NCBI GenBank assembly: GCA_027364635.1
Contig: DAHXOZ010000006.1
Span: 1-45,458, forward strand
Reading direction: 5' to 3'
Length of the DNA: 45,458 nt
DNA from: a bacterium
GTDB taxonomy: Bacteria; Bacteroidota; Bacteroidia; Chitinophagales; Chitinophagaceae
The position numbers were made by a program, and so were the translations under genes. Positions 26,154 through 33,725 of this stretch are shown here, piece by piece (positions within the stretch are counted from its first letter, which is position 1; the number at the start of each line of letters is the position of its first letter). The notes under the pieces are model-generated. The model had not been told where the DNA came from and ran no database searches. It saw only the letters and a list, made by a program, of their open reading frames with translations.

Positions 26154-26726
26154 TTATTGAATAGTTTCCGTTGTTTTTCCACAAGTAAGCATCTCCGAGC
26201 CGAAATATGGATTTTTGATTTCTTTAGTTTCACTTAGCCATACTGCCCCCTTATTATCATTATACATCGGACAATAATTAGCATATACACGTTCACCTGC
26301 GGCAAATTTTTTTACCATGTCATACATATCTTTACTAAGCATATCAAAATGTTCACGCTGGTGTTTAATATTACCTGCATTCATTCCAATGTGTTCAGCA
26401 TGTTCTTTTGCATCTTCTGCTATATCTTCAAACGCTTTCTTTTCTTCATCTCTTAATATAGTTTTATCAAAATCATTCAATGCCTTTAGCATCTCATTTC
26501 CTGCGTTAGCGGCGCCTTTATCATCATCATTGACAAATGCGTTTTTCATTTGCAGGTATATTTGTAAAAGGCCGTTTACAGGTGAAGTAAAAGCTGAAAC
26601 CTTTTGTACAGCGTATTCCGGCGAACTATCATTCATTTTATTTGATTGCTCAGATTGATTGCTGCTGTTATTACAGGCAGATAGTGTGATTGCACCAATG
26701 GTAATAACAAAAAAAATATATTTCAT
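26154..26726 (-). CDS. DUF3347 lipoprotein, copy b
   Basis: 190 aa; lipobox LSAC near residue 18 followed by NNSSNQSEQSN. Same family as its neighbours: 'LLQIYLQMKNAFVNDDDKGA', 'HQREHFDMLSKDMYDMVKKF', 'NYCPMYNDNKGAVWLSETKE', 'IKNPYFGSEMLTCG'. Closest in sequence to copy a. The His pairs in 'DAKEHAEHIGM' are shared with copy a and add to the possible metal ligands. Confidence 0.85.
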   Translation of the reverse strand: MKYIFFVITIGAITLSACNNSSNQSEQSNKMNDSSPEYAVQKVSAFTSPVNGLLQIYLQMKNAFVNDDDKGAANAGNEMLKALNDFDKTILRDEEKKAFEDIAEDAKEHAEHIGMNAGNIKHQREHFDMLSKDMYDMVKKFAAGERVYANYCPMYNDNKGAVWLSETKEIKNPYFGSEMLTCGKTTETIQ

Positions 26727-26759
26727 TTTTAAGTTTTAAAATGTAAGCTATTTATGAGT

Positions 26760-27236
26760 TTACTGTATTGTCTCAGTCACTTTACCACAGGTAAGCATTG
26801 CATTTCCGAAATACGGGTTTTTTATTGTTTTACTGCTGCTAAGCCATGTAGCTTTTTTCATAGGGCAATACACATAATAAACCGGTTCGGAATTGAGTTT
26901 CACTTCTTTTGCCAGTTCAAACATATTTGCAGAAAATGTAGAGAAAGCTGCCCGTTGTTTTTTTAAATCCTTGCTTTCAGAAATTTTACTGGCATCTTTT
27001 AGCAACGCTTCTTTGTACGATTCGTGAATAATTTCAGAACTGATGCTATTAAGTGTTTTTACAAATTTTTCTGCATTAGTTGCCGCGTTATTTGCATCGC
27101 CGCTTACTAAAGCATCTTTTATGTTGTAATAAGAAGTGAGTAATTCTGAGGGTTTGGGGGTCGAAGTGTTTTGAGCAAAACTTTGTTGCACAAATGCTGT
27201 TGCACAGATGGCAACTATTAAAAGAATCTTTTTCAT
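26760..27236 (-). CDS. DUF3347 exported protein, copy c
   Basis: I start it at 27236 (MKKILLIVAICATAFVQQSFAQ), which gives a normal signal peptidase I leader; the track's extra 22 residues upstream look untranslated. 158 aa. DUF3347 features: 'LLTSYYNIKDALVSGDANNA', 'FSTFSANMFELAKEV', 'VYCPMKKATWLSSSKTIKNPYFGNAMLTCG'. Unlike copies a and b it is predicted soluble rather than lipidated and lacks the QREHF motif (QRAAF instead). First of the three in transcription order, downstream of a His-rich gene. Confidence 0.85.
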   Translation of the reverse strand: MKKILLIVAICATAFVQQSFAQNTSTPKPSELLTSYYNIKDALVSGDANNAATNAEKFVKTLNSISSEIIHESYKEALLKDASKISESKDLKKQRAAFSTFSANMFELAKEVKLNSEPVYYVYCPMKKATWLSSSKTIKNPYFGNAMLTCGKVTETIQ

Positions 27237-27316
27237 TTTATTTTGATTTAATGTTAATACAATAATTACAGGCATAGAAAGAAATCCATGCACGAGGGGC
27301 ATTGAAAAACATTAAA

Positions 27317-27766
27317 TCATATTTGAAAACTCTGTATGGCTATACGTATGTCCGGTATGGGGGGATGGTGTCGTCGGACAAAATATTTAATAGTTGAAAT
27401 TCTATTATTAGAAGATAGAAGATCAATATGGTAAAAAGAAGCAAGGAACGAAGTAAAAAATACCGGGCTGATTAAGCTAAAAGAAGTTGCAATATTCTTG
27501 TCAACCTGTTGAAATTTCATCACTTCATCATTGCAGCAATTGTCTTTGTCGTTATTTGTTTTTTGATGACTAACATCTGCTTCATCATGATGATGAGATT
27601 TATCGTGATGATGATTTTCCGTAGCTTCTATTGCACTTTCTTTATGATGATTTGAATTAAAACCCATGTTCATCCCAACCGCACAGGCAAATCCAATAAC
27701 AGTATTTAGTGAGAACACTATCAACAGGAAGGCTGCTTTAAATTGTATGGATTTATTTCTATTCAT
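27317..27766 (-). CDS. His-rich HYC_CC_PP family membrane-anchored protein, copy 2
   Basis: A 149-aa paralogue of 18739-19218. Hydrophobic N-terminus (AAFLLIVFSLNTVIGFACAVG), His tract (ENHHHDKSHHHDEAD), NCCND pair, and tail RRHHPPIPDIRIAIQSFQI. The next gene downstream on its strand, 80 nt away, is DUF3347 copy c. The two copies stand as direct repeats about 8.5 kb apart around the copper module. Possible periplasmic metal buffer. Confidence 0.72.
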   Translation of the reverse strand: MNRNKSIQFKAAFLLIVFSLNTVIGFACAVGMNMGFNSNHHKESAIEATENHHHDKSHHHDEADVSHQKTNNDKDNCCNDEVMKFQQVDKNIATSFSLISPVFFTSFLASFYHIDLLSSNNRISTIKYFVRRHHPPIPDIRIAIQSFQI

Positions 27767-27868
27767 TTAATTGATGCAAAGTTCCATTTTAATTTGGATA
27801 AAGCTATTCTAAAGTCGATAATTTTGAACTATTATCAAAAATGTTGCCGTTTTTATAACACTTTTCTT

Positions 27869-28081
27869 TTAAACTAACTCTTCTGCTTTATAACCTGCTT
27901 TTTCAACCGCTTTTATAACGTCGTTCTCACTATTACTTTCTGTTAAGACTGTTAGAGTTTTTTTGGGATTCTGTGTGTCTACTTTCCAGTTATCTTCTCC
28001 AAAGGTTTCATTTAATACAGGGGTAACTTTCGTTATACATGAACCACACATGATGTTGGTTTTTACTTGAATCGTTTTCAT
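27869..28081 (-). CDS. small HMA-domain metal-binding protein (copper chaperone-like)
   Basis: The start used is ATG 28079-28081 (MKTIQVKTNIMCGSC); the track's upstream 48 residues overlap the preceding gene and look non-coding. 70 aa, a single HMA fold: NIMCGSCITKVTPVL (about 9-23) with CxxC, then 'DNWKVDTQNPKKTLTVL' and 'VIKAVEKAGYKAEEL'. There is no signal, so cytosolic: a CopZ/Atx1-like Cu(I) carrier, possibly for CopB or the Csp store. The motif has MCGSC in place of the usual M-x-C-x2-C spacing. Confidence 0.82.
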   Translation of the reverse strand: MKTIQVKTNIMCGSCITKVTPVLNETFGEDNWKVDTQNPKKTLTVLTESNSENDVIKAVEKAGYKAEELV

Positions 28082-28173
28082 TGCTTTAAAATATTTTTTA
28101 GGATGTAAAATTAATTTTAGCACGGATAATTTTGTTACATAATTAAAGGAAAAAGTTACAAGATTTTGTGTGC

Positions 28174-29238
28174 TTATAGTTCTACAACCGAGGCATGAAT
28201 TTGCTTTTCGTTTTCCCATACACAAATTACATGATCCTTATCCAGCGCTTTTAAAACAGGCTGGCTACCTTTGCCAAGGACTTTTTTCTCTCCATTAGAA
28301 TTCATTAATACCACCTCTTCTTTCTCCGTCCATGTGTATATATTCTTATTATCGACAATTTCTAATGCGCAATCTCTTCCTTCTCCAATCTCTTTTTCGG
28401 GCTTGCCGGGTATTGCCGCAAAAATTGTATTCTTCCTTCTCCAAACAGTTTGTATTTCTCCGTTTTGGCTGATGGCCAAACTGCCTCCATCCATAGGGCA
28501 ACCATTTAACTTCCAGCTTCCGCTGCCTAATTTTTGCGCCTGTCCAAATGAAGCGCCACCATTGGAAGATTGGATCAAATACAAATCCCTGTTGCCATTC
28601 AGCCAATTCCGAAACATCACATATACCTGATTGCCTTTCATAACAACGGAAGGCTTGCAGCATTCGCACACAGTAGTATCTGGTGAAGTATAGATCATTT
28701 TGTTTTCAGACCAGGTTTTGCCTCCATCATTTGATTTGGCTCCGTATATTTTATTCCTTTTATTTCCTCTTAAATCCAACCATATTGCAAAAGCATTTTC
28801 CCCGTCTGCACTCAAAGCCATTAAACCTTCCTTTGCCACCGTATCTACATCGTTCACCCGGGCGCCCTGCTTCCACTTTCCATCTTCTTTATAGTAAGAA
28901 TATATATTTCCCGTAGAAGTACACGCTGTTATTATAACGCCATGATCAGTAGCTGAAACCTGTGTTCCCCTGGTGGCAAAAGAAAATAAATCAGGCAATA
29001 CATCCACGAGTGAAGGTGAAGAAAAAGAAATTCCCTTATCCGAAGAAGAGGTGTACATAATACTATCACCCACGCCATATACGAGATGAAGATGGTCGTT
29101 TTTATCTTTGACAATGTCCGGCATCTGACCATTGGCTATTACAAAATCGGCTTTAGAAAAAACTTTCTTTTCATTACACGCGATAATAATGCAAAAGGCA
29201 ATTGTAATTAAGAAAGATATTTTAAAGGGCTTGTACAT
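28174..29238 (-). CDS. BNR-repeat / sialidase-fold lipoprotein in the copper module
   Basis: A 354-aa lipoprotein: signal 'FKISFLITIAFCIIIAC' with the lipid Cys near residue 21. Asp-box (BNR) repeats predict a beta-propeller: SSDKGISFSS, SNDGGKTWSEN, SSNGGASFGQ. It has an unusual CECCKPSV (about 190-197) and NGCPMDGGSLA (about 245), Cys clusters not needed by sialidases, and the Arg triad of true sialidases is not evident. More likely a metal-binding propeller than a glycosidase; that is inference. The neighbours are HMA and HYC genes downstream and the cusB remnant upstream. Confidence 0.75.
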   Translation of the reverse strand: MYKPFKISFLITIAFCIIIACNEKKVFSKADFVIANGQMPDIVKDKNDHLHLVYGVGDSIMYTSSSDKGISFSSPSLVDVLPDLFSFATRGTQVSATDHGVIITACTSTGNIYSYYKEDGKWKQGARVNDVDTVAKEGLMALSADGENAFAIWLDLRGNKRNKIYGAKSNDGGKTWSENKMIYTSPDTTVCECCKPSVVMKGNQVYVMFRNWLNGNRDLYLIQSSNGGASFGQAQKLGSGSWKLNGCPMDGGSLAISQNGEIQTVWRRKNTIFAAIPGKPEKEIGEGRDCALEIVDNKNIYTWTEKEEVVLMNSNGEKKVLGKGSQPVLKALDKDHVICVWENEKQIHASVVEL

Positions 29239-29304
29239 TTTAAGTTGTTAAATTCTTAGCCGTGAGGCTGTGAGATGATTTATAAAATTATCACTAATAA
29301 ATTT

Positions 29305-29364
29305 CCTCTTACATTTTCATTCCACCCATATCCATTCCCGCCATTGGGCATGCGCCTTTTCTAA
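29305..29364 (-). repeat. cusB 3'-end remnant: direct repeat flanking mercury module B (left copy)
   Basis: About 60 nt that match 32409-32468, the 3' end of the cusB gene, with about 5 substitutions. Translated on the minus strand it reads RKGACPMAGMDMGGMKM then TAA, against RKGANPMAGMDMGGMKM in the intact gene. Similarity stops abruptly after CTTTTCTAA on the far side. It lies in the 172-nt gap between merA and the BNR gene, so the module arsR-merTP-merP-merA is bracketed by two copies. Confidence 0.8.
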
Positions 29365-29410
29365 TTTTTAATTGCATATCCGGTTTACAGAATAAAAATC
29401 GTTAATACTT

Positions 29411-30841
29411 TTAACTGGCACAACAACTCATTTTCTTTACATCGGTAGTAAAGGACATTGCAGCTAATTTCACTCCTTCACTTAAAGTAAGGTAAGGATG
29501 AAACATTCCAATGATTTCTTTTAATGGTATTTTGTATTTTATCATAAGGCTTAATTGCATTAGCAATTCACCACCTTCAGGTGCTACAATTCTTGCACCT
29601 AAAAGCAAATCATTTTCCGGGTTTCTAATCAGCTTAATAAAACCTCTTGTATCTAATGCTACTATGCTTCTTGGAATGTCCTTTAAATGGAATACGGTAA
29701 CCTGATGTGGAATATCTTTTTCTTCTGCTTCTCTGTCGTCTATGCCTACACCTGCTACTTGTGGATCAGTAAATACAACCCAAGGCAAAACAGAAAAATC
29801 TGCTTTCTTGTGATGTGCTTTGAAAGCATTGATTACAGCCTTGCCACCTTCATAGGCTGCTGTATAAACAAAAGGGGGATTAGTAGTAACATCGCCAATC
29901 GCAAATATATCTTCTGCACTTGTTCTAAGCAAATCATCTACTTTAATCAATCCTCTTTCAGTTGTTTCAATCCCTGTCTTTTCCAATCCTAATTCTTCTG
30001 TGTTTCCTTTTGTACCTGTAGCCACAACAATATGCGAAGCTTCTATGGCTTCTGTTTCATAGGCTGAATTAATGTAAGAAACTTTGATATTGTTTCCTTC
30101 TTTCCAAACTTTATTAACTGTTGTTCCTGAATGAATGATTATTCCTTCATCAATAAGATGTTTTTCTAATTCATCTGTAACGTCTTTTGCTTCTTTTGAA
30201 AGAATGCTTTTAGAACGTTGAACGATTGCAACTTTAGTTCCCATTCTTTGATATGCTTGTGCAATTTCCAAAGCAATATAACCTGCCCCTAAAATGATAA
30301 GAGACTGAGGTTGTTCTTCTAATTCAAATAATGTTTTGCTGGTTAAATAAGGCACATCGTTTATGCCATTGATTTGGGGTATCAAAGTAGTAGCGCCAGT
30401 TGCAATGATTATTTTAGAGCCTTTATAAAGTTCTCCATTCACTTCAACAATATTCTTCTCTATAAATTTTGCTTTCCCTTCTATTACTTTTAAATGTGGT
30501 AAGCCTGGTAACAGATCCATATACTTATGCTGCTGCATATCGTTTACCAAAGCTGTCTTCTGCTTAATAATTTCAGCAAAATTGATTGTTGGCTTTCCGG
30601 CAGTCACACCGTTAAAGTTTGAAACAGAAGCATGACGAATGCTTTCGGCTGCTCTTATTAAAAACTTCGATGGAACACAACCTACATTTACGCAAGTGCC
30701 ACCAAATGGCAAACCACCATTAATCATCAGCGTAGATACTTTCATGCTATCAGCATGAATAGCTGCTGCAAAAGCAGCCGAGCCACCACCTATAATAATC
30801 AGGTCAAACTTTTTTTCGGTATCAACGTTACAGCAATCCAT
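29411..30841 (-). CDS. merA: mercury(II) reductase
   Basis: A 476-aa cytosolic FAD/NAD(P)H disulfide oxidoreductase that reduces Hg2+ to Hg0. FAD motif LIIIGGGSAAFAAAIHA (about 14-30), redox pair GGTCVNVGCVPSK (Cys50/Cys55), NAD motif 'LIILGAGYIALEIAQAY', 'DIFAIGDVT' and the C-terminal vicinal Cys pair in KKMSCCAS that identifies MerA among its relatives. It lacks the N-terminal NmerA HMA domain but has an extra CC at residues 3-4 (MDCCN). Last gene of module B, 46 nt after merP. Confidence 0.93.
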   Translation of the reverse strand: MDCCNVDTEKKFDLIIIGGGSAAFAAAIHADSMKVSTLMINGGLPFGGTCVNVGCVPSKFLIRAAESIRHASVSNFNGVTAGKPTINFAEIIKQKTALVNDMQQHKYMDLLPGLPHLKVIEGKAKFIEKNIVEVNGELYKGSKIIIATGATTLIPQINGINDVPYLTSKTLFELEEQPQSLIILGAGYIALEIAQAYQRMGTKVAIVQRSKSILSKEAKDVTDELEKHLIDEGIIIHSGTTVNKVWKEGNNIKVSYINSAYETEAIEASHIVVATGTKGNTEELGLEKTGIETTERGLIKVDDLLRTSAEDIFAIGDVTTNPPFVYTAAYEGGKAVINAFKAHHKKADFSVLPWVVFTDPQVAGVGIDDREAEEKDIPHQVTVFHLKDIPRSIVALDTRGFIKLIRNPENDLLLGARIVAPEGGELLMQLSLMIKYKIPLKEIIGMFHPYLTLSEGVKLAAMSFTTDVKKMSCCAS

Positions 30842-30887
30842 AAATATGTATTTTAAAATGAAGCAATCTTTTGAGCGTAGTTTGCTT

Positions 30888-31244
30888 TTAGCCTTGTTTT
30901 GCAGTAGCTTTTTCGGAAACTGCTACAGCTTTATATCCTATTTTTTCTATAGCTTCAATAATATCGGCAACAGATGTTTTGGCAGGATTATATTTTATGG
31001 TAGCTAAATCACCGGGATACTCTACTTTCTGTTCAATAACTCCATCTATCGCTTTCAATGTGGTTGCTACATGATTGGAACAACCAGCACAAGTCATGCC
31101 CATGATTTTTAATTTAACTGTTTTAGGTTCTCCTTTAGTTACAGTTTTTATAGTCGTTTGAGCATTTGCTTTACTTTGTGCAATACCGCAAACCTGTGCT
31201 GCAATTACTAAAAATGAACCTGCGATAATAGAAAAGCTTTTCAT
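30888..31244 (-). CDS. merP: periplasmic mercury-binding protein MerP (HMA domain)
   Basis: A 118-aa exported HMA protein: signal segment 'FSIIAGSFLVIAAQVCGIA', linker, then VKLKIMGMTCAGCSNHV (Cys pair near 53 and 56) and 'IKYNPAKTSVADIIEAIEKIGYKA'. It picks up Hg2+ in the periplasm and hands it to MerT. It starts 3 nt after the merTP stop. Because MerTP also has an HMA domain, module B has two MerP-like domains. Confidence 0.88.
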   Translation of the reverse strand: MKSFSIIAGSFLVIAAQVCGIAQSKANAQTTIKTVTKGEPKTVKLKIMGMTCAGCSNHVATTLKAIDGVIEQKVEYPGDLATIKYNPAKTSVADIIEAIEKIGYKAVAVSEKATAKQG

Positions 31245-31247
31245 TTG

Positions 31248-31874
31248 TTATTTGTTTAAAAGTTCATAATTAGTTACCGTATATCCTGTTTTGGCGATAG
31301 CATTTTTAAGTTGCTCAACCGTTGTTTTTGACTTATCAAATTTGACGATGCTTGTTCCATTATCATAAAATGTTTGAGCATCAATTACACCCAATACTTT
31401 GTATATTTCGTTGTTTACTTCAGTCTCACATCCTTTACATGTCATTCCTTTGATAGCAAAAGAAGCCGTATTAATATTGTTACTTTCCACAACCACTATA
31501 TTTTGCTTCTGTGGCTTTGCATAAAATATTTGAGCATAATAAGGGAAAGCAATCAGTGTAATAGCAGCTATGGTAATAATTATTAAGAATGTTTTAGAAG
31601 CAAGGAAACTTTTCTTTTCAACTGCACAAGTTCCATCGGGACCACATGCTGCATTCTGTTTGGTGCTTATTGTTTTGTACCATGCAAAAGCTAATGCAGC
31701 TATAGCCAAACCAATTAAATAAGGTCGTGCTGGTTCTAACCATGAAAGTGATGAAGCTACGCCACTTGCACCTGCAAGCAATGCTAATACAGGCGTAATA
31801 CAACAAAGCGAGGCTGCAATTGCCGCTACTATTCCTACTCCTGTAGCCGTCTTTGATGATGGTACTTCTTTCAT
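31248..31874 (-). CDS. merTP: mercuric transport protein MerTP (MerT-MerP fusion), module B
   Basis: 208 aa, paralogous to module A's 13240-13848. MerT part with AASLCCITPVLALLAG in TM1 and a loop Cys pair spaced more widely (ACGPDGTC); the C-terminal HMA has IKGMTCKGC (about 144). The conserved 'SWLEPARPYLIGLAIAAL' marks TM2. The start overlaps the regulator stop by 4 nt (ATGA), so translation is probably coupled. Confidence 0.9.
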   Translation of the reverse strand: MKEVPSSKTATGVGIVAAIAASLCCITPVLALLAGASGVASSLSWLEPARPYLIGLAIAALAFAWYKTISTKQNAACGPDGTCAVEKKSFLASKTFLIIITIAAITLIAFPYYAQIFYAKPQKQNIVVVESNNINTASFAIKGMTCKGCETEVNNEIYKVLGVIDAQTFYDNGTSIVKFDKSKTTVEQLKNAIAKTGYTVTNYELLNK

Positions 31875-32251
31875 ACTTTTTGTTTTTTTCTATTGGTTAT
31901 CGTAATATGTTCAAAAAGAGGCCTTATAACTTTTAAATGTTCCTCCTTCATGGAATAAAAAATGGTTTGTCCTTCTCTGCGTGGCTGAATGATGCCGACA
32001 TCTTTCAATTTGCGTAAATGCTGGGATACTGCCGGAATGCTCATTTCTAAAATATCGCTTAAATCACAAACACATAAGCCACCTCCTTCTTCCTCTAATA
32101 AATAAAGTATTTTCAACCGCACCTTATTACCGGCAGCGCTAAGCACCTTGCTGAGACGGCTAAAAGAACTTTCAGCTGATTTAATTTTATGCCTACATTC
32201 CTTTATCAATAATTCGTCGGCATACAGACGTATACAATTTTGACCATCCAT
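31871..32251 (-). CDS. ArsR/SmtB-family metal-responsive repressor (CadC-like), module B
   Basis: A 126-aa winged-helix repressor very like 13845-14222: N-terminal Cys in NCIRLYAD and KECRHK, the LCVCDL alpha3 site, 'MSIPAVSQHLRKLKDVG' recognition helix and 'GQTIFYSM' wing. The shared Cys positions suggest the same CadC-type soft-metal site. It heads merTP-merP-merA and has an upstream palindrome of the same design as module A, so the two regulators could cross-talk. Confidence 0.88.
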   Translation of the reverse strand: MDGQNCIRLYADELLIKECRHKIKSAESSFSRLSKVLSAAGNKVRLKILYLLEEEGGGLCVCDLSDILEMSIPAVSQHLRKLKDVGIIQPRREGQTIFYSMKEEHLKVIRPLFEHITITNRKKQKV

Positions 32252-32265
32252 GTTCCAATTTTCAG

Positions 32266-32306
32266 CAAAGATACTCAGTGGTTTTTATTTAAGTAATTGC
32301 TTAAAT
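32266..32306 (-). promoter_or_regulatory. promoter and palindromic operator of module B regulator
   Basis: -7 box TATCTTTG (32266-32273, minus strand) and, 13 nt upstream, the palindrome at 32287-32306 (core TTTAAGTAATTGCTTAAA), which differs from the module A operator at only a few bases. No good TTTG -33 is found at 19 nt. The leader to the ATG at 32251 is short. Confidence 0.62.
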
Positions 32307-32375
32307 GTTAAAGAAATAATTTTCTCCCTTATTTACATTGCTTTTACAAATCGGTGTTTTACAATTGCCTACATG

Positions 32376-32402
32376 CACCTGCCTTCATTTCGTGGACAGG
32401 TG
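32376..32402 (-). terminator. hairpin downstream of the Cus operon
   Basis: CACCTGTCC-N10-GGCAGGTG on the minus strand pairs with one bulged T and lies just after the cusB stop. It is GC-rich compared with the surroundings but has no clear T-tract; a probable terminator between cusB and mercury module B. Confidence 0.4.
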
Positions 32403-32408
32403 GCACAG

Positions 32409-32468
32409 CCTCTTACATTTTCATTCCACCCATGTCCATTCCGGCCATCGGGTTTGCGCCTTTTCTAA
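32409..32468 (-). repeat. direct repeat flanking mercury module B (right copy, inside cusB 3' end)
   Basis: The 3' end of the intact cusB gene plus 4 nt beyond its stop. It matches 29305-29364 in the same orientation at about 55 of 60 positions; the two copies are about 3.1 kb apart and enclose exactly the four mercury genes and their promoter. Confidence 0.8.
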
Positions 32469-33723
32469 AAATATATTCGCTTTGTAAAAGATAAGCGCCC
32501 GATGTTACTACTGCGTCATTCTGCTGAATGCCTGATTTTATTTCAATCATATTCGCGCTTTCCATGCCGGTTTCAACCATCACGCTTTTAAATTTATTTT
32601 GAGAAGTTTCTATCCATACCATCGCCATTTTCCCGTCTCTTAAAACGGCATCTGATGGCAGGAAAAGAGCATTTACTCCGCCGGTTTTTACAGTGATATA
32701 AGCGGACATTCCCGGTTTCAGTTGATTTCCTTCATTGGTAACGGGTATCCTGATAAGATTGATTCTTGAAGCGGTATTTAATTCAGGATTTTGAAACGAA
32801 ATTTTGCCTGGAAATTTTTTTCCCGGAATGTCCGGTATTTCTATCATAACATTTTTCGCATTATTCAATTGTGCAAGTTGCGTAGCATATACCTGTGCTT
32901 CCACCCAAAGGGTCGAAAGGCCAGCGAGCTTTACTATACTACCTCCTTCGGAAACATAATCTCCTTCCTGTAGATTTAGCTCGGTGATATATCCTGATGC
33001 GGTACTGAAAAAAGTAGTGCGCGGATTAGCAAGCGCTCCTTTATTGATATTCTTTACTTGTTGCTCACTCATGCCCCAAAGAAGTAATTTGTTTTTTGCG
33101 GCATCAATAACATCATCAAAATTGATAACTGAATTGCCAAGCGTTTCTTTCTTTTGCAAAGCGAGTATATACTCTTGCTTTGCATTGTTCAATTCTTCGC
33201 TATAAATATCATATAGCGGTGCGCCTTTCGTAACATAATCGCCGATTTTTTTGAAATACAATTTCTCTATACGACCGCCAACTCTTGCGCTAACGTCATT
33301 TATTTTCGTTTGATCGAAATTCAACGTCCCGGTTAAAACCACTTGATTCCCTACGAAGGCATTACCGATTGTATCTAACTGGATATTTCCTAATTGCATT
33401 TGTTCAGGACTAAGAGCAAGTTCATCATTATCTGCCTGTTGATTGCTCTTCTTAACCGGTGTTAAGTCCATGTGGCAGATAGGACATTTGCCAGGTTTTG
33501 ATTCTACTACTTGAGGGTCCATTGAACACGTATAATAGATATCCGGGTCTGCCGCTATTTGTGTTTTATTTTTGCATGATGCAATTAACACCACAACTAA
33601 CAACATCAATGATGAAAAAATAATCAAACGATGTCTGCTCTTTCTTCTATTCAACTTAGGTCGAAATAGAGATTCCAAACTTGTTTTTTTTTGTGGCTTA
33701 TTATATTCAGAGACATTTTTCAT
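32413..33723 (-). CDS. cusB: CusB-type RND adaptor with heavy-metal-binding domain (second adaptor)
   Basis: A 436-aa periplasmic adaptor. A long basic N-terminus leads to a TM/lipobox segment (LMLLVVVLIASC). The heavy-metal-binding domain follows (YYTCSMDPQVVESKPGKCPICHMDL in outline: TCSMDP and CPICHMD), then lipoyl 'GGRIEKLYFKKIGDYV', alpha-hairpin, second lipoyl, beta-barrel, and a Met-rich tail (NPMAGMDMGGMKM) suited to Cu(I)/Ag(I). Starts 2 nt after the other adaptor. Together they may form the mixed adaptor ring of the Cus complex. Its 3' end is duplicated at 29305. Confidence 0.9.
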   Translation of the reverse strand: MKNVSEYNKPQKKTSLESLFRPKLNRRKSRHRLIIFSSLMLLVVVLIASCKNKTQIAADPDIYYTCSMDPQVVESKPGKCPICHMDLTPVKKSNQQADNDELALSPEQMQLGNIQLDTIGNAFVGNQVVLTGTLNFDQTKINDVSARVGGRIEKLYFKKIGDYVTKGAPLYDIYSEELNNAKQEYILALQKKETLGNSVINFDDVIDAAKNKLLLWGMSEQQVKNINKGALANPRTTFFSTASGYITELNLQEGDYVSEGGSIVKLAGLSTLWVEAQVYATQLAQLNNAKNVMIEIPDIPGKKFPGKISFQNPELNTASRINLIRIPVTNEGNQLKPGMSAYITVKTGGVNALFLPSDAVLRDGKMAMVWIETSQNKFKSVMVETGMESANMIEIKSGIQQNDAVVTSGAYLLQSEYIFRKGANPMAGMDMGGMKM

Positions 33724-33725
33724 GA

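Noticed and set aside
28349-28669. 106-aa minus-strand ORF and several plus-strand ORFs inside 28174-29238
   Set aside because: Shadows of the BNR lipoprotein frame, with no recognisable domain and atypical composition.
28174-29238. True sialidase
   Set aside because: Asp-box repeats are present, but I do not see the catalytic Arg triad and the gene context is copper resistance.
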